A stretch of 12,413 nt of DNA from Devosia sp. GTDB lineage: Bacteria; Pseudomonadota; Alphaproteobacteria; Rhizobiales; Devosiaceae. The stretch lies in NCBI GenBank assembly GCA_011322005.1, contig DROE01000285.1:1-12413 (forward strand), written 5' to 3'. Below are positions 7,288-12,413 of the stretch, in pieces. The notes beneath the pieces were generated by a model, which made no database searches, was not told the DNA's origin, and worked only from the letters and a program-made list of their open reading frames with translations. Every line of letters begins with the position of its first letter. The stretch's first letter is position 1. Both the position numbers and the translations under genes were made by a program.

Positions 7288-8356
7288 CGAACCGGACAAG
7301 TCGGAAAAAACCGAGGACCCCTCACAACACAAGCTTGATGAGGCCCACAAAAAGGGTGATGTCGCCAAAAGCCAGGAGGTCACAACCTGGTTCATGATTC
7401 TGGGCTCGACGCTGATGTTTGCCCTTGCGGCGCCGGTTACCGCGACCAACCTGATGAGCCAGATGGGACTCATCGTGGCCAATGCCGATCAGTTTGAACT
7501 TCAGGGCGAAGGTCTTGCGGTGCTGTTTGACGGACTGGCCAATACGGTGCTGCTTACTGTTCTTGTGCCACTGGTTTTTCTGGCGTTTTTTGCGATTGCC
7601 GCAAACCTGGTGCAACACAAGCTGGTCTGGTCTTTTGAACCGGTGAAACCCAAGCTGTCCAAGGTCTCGCCTCTGAAGGGATTCCAGCGCTTGTTTTCCG
7701 GGGAAGCGCTGGTCAATTTTGCCAAAGGAATTGTCAAGCTAAGCGTGGTCGGGGGGGTTCTGTTCATCGTGATGTGGGCGGAGCGCGACCGGCTGGACAC
7801 GATGATGAGCGAGGACCCGTGGCTGATCCTTGAGGCGTTTCAGGGTCTGGCTCTGAAGATTTTTGTTGCCACTCTTGCCGTCGTCACCGTGGTTGCCATT
7901 GCCGATTTTCTTTACCAGAAACACAAGTGGTGGGAAAAGCAGAAGATGACGGTCAAGGAAGTGCGCGACGAGCACAAGAACATGGAAGGCGACCCCCAGA
8001 TAAAGGCGCGCATCCGTCAACTGCGCGCCGACAAGTCCCGCAAGAGGATGATGGCAGCGGTGCCAGAGGCGACTGTGGTGATTACCAACCCGACCCATTA
8101 TGCGGTGGCCTTGAAGTATGACCGGCAGATGGCGGCACCCATGTGTGTGGCAAAGGGAGCCGACGCCATTGCCCTGCGTATCAGGCTGCTGGCCAAGGAT
8201 AGCAACGTGCCGATTGTTGAAAATCCGCCCCTTGCGCGCGCGCTCTACGCCAGTGTTGACGTCGATCAGAGCGTGCCCGAAGAACATTTCAAGGCAGTGG
8301 CAAAGGTGATCGGCTATGTGATGCAGCTAAAACGAAAGACGGCCTGGAAAGCATGA
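7280..8356 (+). CDS. flhB: Flagellar export switch protein FlhB
   Basis: FlhB sits at the export gate in the inner membrane and switches substrate class from rod/hook to filament after self-cleavage. The TTG at 7280 gives 358 residues beginning ADEPDKSEKTEDPSQHKLDEA, the classic FlhB N-terminus, with an AGG nine bases upstream. A longer ATG-started frame from 7244 would overlap fliR more and add Cys/Trp-rich residues unlike the family. Four membrane segments are followed by a basic cytoplasmic domain with KMTVKEVRDEHKNMEGDPQIKARIR. The autocleavage site N-P-T-H is intact at residues 270-273. It is the last gene of the operon. Confidence 0.96.
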   Translation: MADEPDKSEKTEDPSQHKLDEAHKKGDVAKSQEVTTWFMILGSTLMFALAAPVTATNLMSQMGLIVANADQFELQGEGLAVLFDGLANTVLLTVLVPLVFLAFFAIAANLVQHKLVWSFEPVKPKLSKVSPLKGFQRLFSGEALVNFAKGIVKLSVVGGVLFIVMWAERDRLDTMMSEDPWLILEAFQGLALKIFVATLAVVTVVAIADFLYQKHKWWEKQKMTVKEVRDEHKNMEGDPQIKARIRQLRADKSRKRMMAAVPEATVVITNPTHYAVALKYDRQMAAPMCVAKGADAIALRIRLLAKDSNVPIVENPPLARALYASVDVDQSVPEEHFKAVAKVIGYVMQLKRKTAWKA

Positions 8357-8527
8357 CGCCGCCACTGGGCGACGCTCCCGAAGAAATAAGACTTTGCCCT
8401 ACCCAAACACGGGAACACTTTGCTAGACTCCGCCACGGACGGGGCAAATGTGATTTGCCGCTCCGGTGGCGGGTGCCTGCTGTTTTACGGTATCCGGGGG
8501 TTGGAAATTGAGCGGGGCACAATAAAT

Positions 8528-11089
8528 TTGAAACAGGTCGTTGACGAGAGCTATCCCGAACCTGCGGTGAAGCGTACCTCCGGGGGCAGCTTGTGGCGTG
8601 TGGGGGGGCTGGCGCTGTTCTTCATTGCCGTGGCGGTTGCTTTTTCGGTGTTCGGGGAGTGGCTTGCCTCCGAAATGGTGCTGCTGTTTCTTGCCGTTCT
8701 GGCGGTGATCGGCGTTTTTGCCATGTTTGCGCTGGCCGCTGGTCTGTTTCGTTATGCTGATGGTGCCGATCTGCCAAGTTTGCCCCAGAGTGTTCTGGAC
8801 AGTTCGCCCCACGGCATCATCGTGACCGACCGCCGGGGTGTGATTGTTTATGCAAATGCACGATATGGGCAGTTGTCCGGCCTGGTTTCGGAAGGTGCAC
8901 CGGTTGGCGTGGCACGGCTTTTTGCCAATCAGTCCGAAGCAGCCGAGGCGATTTACCGCCTGTCGCGGGCGGCGCGTGAAGGCATGCGCCTGGTTGAGGA
9001 TGTTCGCCTTGTCCGGAATTTTGACGGGCGGGAGTTTGAGGATGGGCGGCCTGCATGGTACCGGATCAGCGTTCGGGTTCTGCCCAGAACCCGAAGCACG
9101 GACAACAGAGCGGTAATCTGGCAGGTCGAAGATATTTCCTCGGACAAGGATAATCAGGAAAATATCTACCTCGAACTACAGCGCGCCATCGATTATCTGG
9201 ACCATGCGCCGGCCGGTTTTTTCTCGGCGGATGCTAGGGGGCGCATTCAATATATCAATGCGACACTGGCCAGTTGGCTTGGATTTGACCTGGCGGAGTT
9301 CGAGCCTGGGGATATCCGGCTTGATCAGATTGTTCGCGGAGACGGCGCAAGCCTCCTGATGGGTGGAAGCGCCGATGGCGAAATCGTAACCGAAGTCATC
9401 GACATTGATCTGGTGCACTCCAAGGGGACAAACATTCCGGTACGCCTTCTGCATCGGGCGGCGCGACGGTCCGACGGGGAACTGGGTGAGACGCGAACGC
9501 TGGTTCTGGACCGCAGCAGCACAAGCGCTGATGAAGAAGATTTGCGCGCCGCTGAAATACGTTTTTCACGGTTTTTCAACGATACGCCCTTTGCGATCGC
9601 CACTCTGGATGACAGGGGGCGGATCGTGGCAACAAACGCTCCGTTCATTCGCATTTTCGGTGTCAGCGCCAGCACGCAAGCGGTAGAGAATATGCCCATT
9701 ATCGAACTGATCGCCGAAGAAAGCCGCGAGGAGTTCGAAGAGGCGCTGGCGCGGGTCCGGGATAACCGGTCCGAGATAGAGCCTGTGGATGCATTGCTAA
9801 GCTGCGAAGGCGAGCAGGCAGTGAGGCTGTTCTTCTCCAGTGCGGAAAAAATAGAGAATTCAAGCGAGAGCGCCATAGTTTACGCCCTGGACATGACTGA
9901 ATACAGGCAACTTCAGGAGCAGATTACCCAGGGAGCCAAAATGCAGGCCGTGGGACAGCTTGCGGGGGGGGTTGCCCATGATTTTAACAATGTGCTGACC
10001 GCCATAATCGGGTTCTCCGACCTTTTGCTGCTCAAGCACAAGCCCAGTGATCCATCGTTTGCCGACATAATGTCAATCAAACAAAGCGCCAATCGGGCTG
10101 CGGGACTGGTGCGCCAGCTTCTGGCGTTTTCGCGGCGCCAGACCTTGCGGCCACAGGTGCTTGAAGTGCCAACTCACGTGGATGACCTGACCGTTTTGCT
10201 CAATCGCCTGATCGGTGAGAAGTCGGCCCTTGAGGTTTCCCACGGGCGTGATGTCTGGCCGGTCAGGGTCGATCTGGTGCAGCTTGAACAGGTGATTATC
10301 AACCTGGTGGTCAATGCGCGGGATGCCATGCCCGAGGGGGGAAAAATTTCCCTGCGCACCCGCAATGTGCCCGAATCCGAGGCCGGGAATTTTAACTATC
10401 GCGGCATGCCGGCGGCGGATTATGTGCTTATCGAAGTCGCGGATACCGGCACCGGTATTCCAGATGAGGTGCTGGAAAAGATTTTCGAGCCTTTTTTTAC
10501 CACCAAGGAGCAAAACAAGGGAACAGGGCTTGGGCTTTCAATGGTCTATGGCATCATCAAGCAGACGGGCGGGTATATCTATGCCGATACCAAGCTGGGG
10601 GAAGGTACCATATTCCGGATATTTCTGCCGCGCCATATCCCGAGCGGGGATGATATAAAATTCATCCAGAACCAACATGAAGTCAAGGACCTGACCGGCA
10701 ATGAGCGCATTCTTCTGGTGGAGGACGAAGAGAGCGTGCGGACTTTCTCAGCCCGGGCGCTGCGAACAACCGGCTATGAGGTTTTTGAAGCGGACGGAGG
10801 AGAGGAGGCTCTCGAAATTCTGGACGAGATTGACAATAAAATCGATCTGATGGTGTCCGATGTCGAAATGCCGGAGATGGATGGGCCTGCCCTGCTGGTC
10901 GAGGTGCGCAAGCGCCTGCCTGAAGTCAAGGTGATCTTTGTCTCCGGGTATGCACAGGAGAGCATTCGCAACGAGTTGGCCGACGACCGTAGTGTGGAGT
11001 TTCTGGCCAAGCCCTATTCACTGGATCAGATAAATTCCAAGGTGAAGGAAGTACTCAGCGGAGCCGAGAGCGAAGAGGGGCATGGCTGA
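8528..11089 (+). CDS. cckA: Hybrid sensor histidine kinase CckA
   Basis: CckA starts the phosphorelay that, through ChpT, controls CtrA and CpdR in alphaproteobacteria. Numbered from TTG 8528, there are two membrane segments (about 25-44 and 51-73), then three PAS-type sensor domains (about 80-190, 215-320 and 341-455). The HisKA domain contains the CckA-like H-box GQLAGGVAHDFNNVLTAIIG, with phospho-His at 484. The ATPase domain has its N box (INLVVNARDAM), G1 box (DTGTGIP) and F/G2 region (FEPFFTTKEQNKGTGLGLS). The receiver domain starts near 726, with phospho-Asp 778 (SDVEMPEMDG) and Lys 828. No in-frame ATG exists before the second membrane helix, so the start must be non-ATG. TTG 8528 follows AGCGGGGC and gives a family-like N-terminus; GTG 8450 and TTG 8420 are alternatives. 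Confidence 0.93.
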   Translation: MKQVVDESYPEPAVKRTSGGSLWRVGGLALFFIAVAVAFSVFGEWLASEMVLLFLAVLAVIGVFAMFALAAGLFRYADGADLPSLPQSVLDSSPHGIIVTDRRGVIVYANARYGQLSGLVSEGAPVGVARLFANQSEAAEAIYRLSRAAREGMRLVEDVRLVRNFDGREFEDGRPAWYRISVRVLPRTRSTDNRAVIWQVEDISSDKDNQENIYLELQRAIDYLDHAPAGFFSADARGRIQYINATLASWLGFDLAEFEPGDIRLDQIVRGDGASLLMGGSADGEIVTEVIDIDLVHSKGTNIPVRLLHRAARRSDGELGETRTLVLDRSSTSADEEDLRAAEIRFSRFFNDTPFAIATLDDRGRIVATNAPFIRIFGVSASTQAVENMPIIELIAEESREEFEEALARVRDNRSEIEPVDALLSCEGEQAVRLFFSSAEKIENSSESAIVYALDMTEYRQLQEQITQGAKMQAVGQLAGGVAHDFNNVLTAIIGFSDLLLLKHKPSDPSFADIMSIKQSANRAAGLVRQLLAFSRRQTLRPQVLEVPTHVDDLTVLLNRLIGEKSALEVSHGRDVWPVRVDLVQLEQVIINLVVNARDAMPEGGKISLRTRNVPESEAGNFNYRGMPAADYVLIEVADTGTGIPDEVLEKIFEPFFTTKEQNKGTGLGLSMVYGIIKQTGGYIYADTKLGEGTIFRIFLPRHIPSGDDIKFIQNQHEVKDLTGNERILLVEDEESVRTFSARALRTTGYEVFEADGGEEALEILDEIDNKIDLMVSDVEMPEMDGPALLVEVRKRLPEVKVIFVSGYAQESIRNELADDRSVEFLAKPYSLDQINSKVKEVLSGAESEEGHG

Positions 11090-11092
11090 GAC

Positions 11093-11120
11093 GGCCCGGC
11101 CCCTCCGGATGCCTCTTTTT
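11093..11120 (+). terminator. Probable intrinsic terminator of cckA
   Basis: The stem is GGC-CCGG paired with CCGG-GCC, with a two-base bulge (AT) and a CCCCT loop, and it is followed at once by TCTTTTT. It begins four bases after the cckA stop and its T tract touches the end of ribN on the other strand. In the opposite direction it lacks a T tract, so it serves cckA only. Confidence 0.6.
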
Positions 11121-12111
11121 ACACTACGATGCGTGGTGTTTTACGGCTTCGGTTTTCCGCAAAGGCAATGTAGAGCGATGCGCAGATGACGAGCGCGGCG
11201 CCGGGCCAGAACCACAATGACGGTACCTGACTGAGAACCACCCAGCCAACCAGCACGTTGAGCGGCAGCTTCAGATCGTCAAAGGGCTGCAGGTAGGCTG
11301 CGTCAGCGCGTTTGTAAGCGCTCCACAACAGGTATTGCGACACAGCGGTTACAAATCCCAAGAATATGATCCACCAGGCTGCATTGCCGGCGGGAAAGGA
11401 GAAGTCAAAACCACCGGACAAGGTTGCAGGCAGGCTTTCCGGGGGAAGGAAAACCACCAAAATGCCCAAGACAATACCAATTATCGCGTGATTCAGGCTG
11501 ATGAGCAGGACAAGGGACAGAGTAAGGGTCTCCGCTGTCTCTTCGTGTGAAAGATATTTGCTGATCAAGGTGGTCGTGCTCCACAGCGCGGCGGCCAGAA
11601 CCGGAAGAAGTGATGCTGCGGTAAACGAATCCGAGCCGAAGCCCACAATCAGAAAAGCGCCACAAAATGCAATGACGGACATGGAAATCCGGGTAGGGCT
11701 CATGCGCTCTCCCAGGAAGAGGGCCGAACCTGCCAGAACGAAAAAAGGTCCTGTAAGAAGCAGGCCCACCATTTGCCATACGGGCACACCCGAAGCAAAA
11801 CCGAACACGAAAACCTGCGCCCCCAGCGCCGAGGCGAGGGCGCGCAACTCGTGCAGCAGGGGATGGCGTGTTTTGAGTTTGTCCAACCCGATTCTGAACA
11901 CCAGCGGAAGGGCAAACAGGGCAGCAATCAGATATTGCCAGAACACTGCCGATGACGATGTCAGCTTTTCCCCTTCAAGCAGTGGATTCCAAGGGTTTGT
12001 CAGAACATCATATGTGAAGTTTACCACCGCGAAAATTGCTTGTGCGCACACCATGAAAATGGAGGCGGTGATCGCTGAGTTTTTAAGGGAGGTGGAGGCA
12101 GCTTGGTTCAT
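11119..12111 (-). CDS. ribN: DMT-family riboflavin transporter, RibN-like
   Basis: The 330-residue protein has about ten hydrophobic segments arranged as two EamA repeats, typical of drug/metabolite transporters. Recognisable pieces are IFMVCAQAIFAVVNFTYDVL near the start, GPFFVLAGSALFLGERMSPTRI at the end of the first repeat, and DAAYLQPFDDLKLPLNVLVGWVVLSQVPSLWFWPGAALVI near the end. The family alone does not fix the substrate. The riboflavin assignment rests on the FMN riboswitch upstream, and DMT-type RibN riboflavin importers under FMN riboswitches are known in rhizobia and other proteobacteria. ATG at 12111 has GAAAGGA nine bases upstream; a TTG at 12141 is in frame but less likely. The gene is transcribed towards cckA. 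Confidence 0.85.
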   Translation of the reverse strand: MNQAASTSLKNSAITASIFMVCAQAIFAVVNFTYDVLTNPWNPLLEGEKLTSSSAVFWQYLIAALFALPLVFRIGLDKLKTRHPLLHELRALASALGAQVFVFGFASGVPVWQMVGLLLTGPFFVLAGSALFLGERMSPTRISMSVIAFCGAFLIVGFGSDSFTAASLLPVLAAALWSTTTLISKYLSHEETAETLTLSLVLLISLNHAIIGIVLGILVVFLPPESLPATLSGGFDFSFPAGNAAWWIIFLGFVTAVSQYLLWSAYKRADAAYLQPFDDLKLPLNVLVGWVVLSQVPSLWFWPGAALVICASLYIAFAENRSRKTPRIVV

Positions 12112-12114
12112 TCT

Positions 12115-12173
12115 TCGATTCCTTTCATCGCAAAAATCCAAATTGCCTCAGGGTTTTTACGAATGGGAATCGA
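12115..12173 (-). promoter_or_regulatory. Predicted helix masking the ribN ribosome binding site
   Basis: In the transcript TCGATTCC (12173-12166) is a perfect 8-base complement of GGAATCGA (12122-12115), which contains the GGA of the ribN Shine-Dalgarno AAGGA (12124-12120). The loop is about 43 bases. Folding would block ribosome access, which suits a riboswitch acting on translation. Upstream, a hairpin at 12177-12212 (GGCGC/GCGCC plus a seven-base stem with one mismatch) links it to the aptamer; it has no following T tract and so is not an intrinsic terminator. Confidence 0.5.
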
Positions 12174-12291
12174 CACGGCGCTCAGGCGTGGTTGATGCAC
12201 CCCTTGCGCGCCGATTGGCACCCGTTCTCTCTCATCCGGACTATGACCGTCGGCTTCGGAGTCTCACCGAATCTGCTGACCCAGTTTGGTA

Positions 12292-12318
12292 GTCGCGCTG
12301 TCGATCCGGAAAACCGCA
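12292..12318. repeat. Imperfect direct repeat in the riboswitch leader, copy 1
   Basis: The + strand runs GTCGCGCTG, T, CGA, T, CCGGAAAA, CCGCA. It matches 12386-12413 with two substitutions and one extra A. This copy lies inside the variable arm of the FMN aptamer. Confidence 0.8.
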
Positions 12319-12385
12319 AGAGCACTTTTCCTGACAACGCCCCGAACTGGCGCTCGCGGGCTTTTGGGGAACCAGTCTCTGGCTG

Positions 12386-12413
12386 GTCGCGCTGCCGAAC
12401 CGGAAAAACCGCA
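12386..12413. repeat. Imperfect direct repeat in the riboswitch leader, copy 2
   Basis: This copy runs GTCGCGCTG, C, CGA, A, CCGGAAAAA, CCGCA and ends at the window edge, so it may be longer. The similarity extends to the left of both copies as CCAGT followed a few bases later by TGG. Confidence 0.8.

Larger units (their letters stand above)
12224..12413 (-). promoter_or_regulatory. FMN riboswitch (RFN element), 5' end cut by window edge
   Basis: On the - strand the leader contains, in order, AGCCCGCGAGCGCC (about 12362-12349), GGTCAGCAGATTCGGTGAGA (12282-12263), CTCCGAAGCCGACGGTCATA (12262-12243) and GTCCGGATGAGAGAGAAC (12241-12224). These are the hallmark conserved strings of the FMN aptamer. 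A long variable arm lies between the first two, with CCAGTT/AACTGG, GCGTTGTC/GACAGCGC and GGAAAA/TTTTCC pairings. The first strand of the closing stem (GGGG...GAAA) lies outside the window, unless the GCGGT at the edge is its last part. It sits 112 bases before ribN and is expected to lower RibN synthesis when FMN is plentiful. Confidence 0.93.

Noticed and set aside
8394..8429. TTGCCC and TAGACT as a promoter for cckA.
   Set aside because: The spacing of 24 bases is too long for a sigma-70 promoter, and no good -35 exists at the right distance from TAGACT.
8353..8511. A 52-codon open frame whose ATG overlaps the flhB stop (ATGA), ending before the cckA TTG.
   Set aside because: No recognisable domain, an Arg/Pro-rich composition like a random frame, and it would overlap the longer cckA start options. 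The tight ATGA junction is the only point in its favour.
12177..12212. A hairpin between the riboswitch and ribN, first read as a terminator.
   Set aside because: No T tract follows it in the ribN direction, so an intrinsic terminator is not supported; it is kept only as a possible structural element of the leader.
11501..12292. A 263-codon + strand frame antisense to ribN and its leader.
   Set aside because: It is the shadow of a GC-rich transporter gene, runs across the riboswitch, and has no domain-like content.

Overview
The window comes from a flagellated alphaproteobacterium. The evidence is a cckA-type hybrid histidine kinase next to flagellar export genes, a full CtrA-type box (TTAA-N7-TTAA) between divergent flagellar operons, alphaproteobacterial-style FlgC, FliO and FlhB sequences, and a RibN-like transporter gene behind an FMN riboswitch. 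I cannot name a genus. No mobile elements, tRNAs, rRNAs or CRISPR arrays were seen. Coding density is very high and base composition looks even, so this reads as core chromosome rather than an island.

Layout. (1) 2-3193 (+): the 3' part of a very large gene whose start lies before the window. The protein has a beta-rich N-terminal half and a helical, TPR-like C-terminal half; its function is unassigned. (2) 3214-4774 (-): fliO and fliP, an export-gate operon convergent with gene 1. (3) 4775-4958: a divergent promoter region with a CtrA box and a -10-like element facing flgB. (4) 4959-8356 (+): flgB-flgC-fliE-fliQ-fliR-flhB, tightly packed and with overlapping ends at fliQ/fliR and fliR/flhB. 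(5) 8528-11089 (+): cckA, followed by a probable intrinsic terminator. (6) 11119-12111 (-): a ten-helix DMT/EamA transporter, called ribN because of its leader. (7) 12112-12413 (-): that leader, with an FMN riboswitch cut by the window edge and, next to the gene, an 8-bp helix that would hide the ribosome binding site.

How the parts fit. FliO, FliP, FliQ, FliR and FlhB build the flagellar type III export gate. FliE, FlgB and FlgC form the first part of the rod passed through it. CckA heads the phosphorelay (through ChpT, not in this window) that activates CtrA, and a CtrA site sits at the promoter of these flagellar genes, so the kinase is encoded beside a probable target of its own pathway. 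The riboflavin uptake gene is a separate unit.

Most of the window is ordinary, well-known biology. The points most worth a second look are a 27/28-bp imperfect direct repeat inside the FMN riboswitch leader, the predicted start-site-masking helix with a competing partner in the aptamer arm, six coding-strand poly-G tracts of 7-9 bases (the longest early in fliE), the run of non-ATG starts, and the uncharacterised large TPR protein beside fliP.
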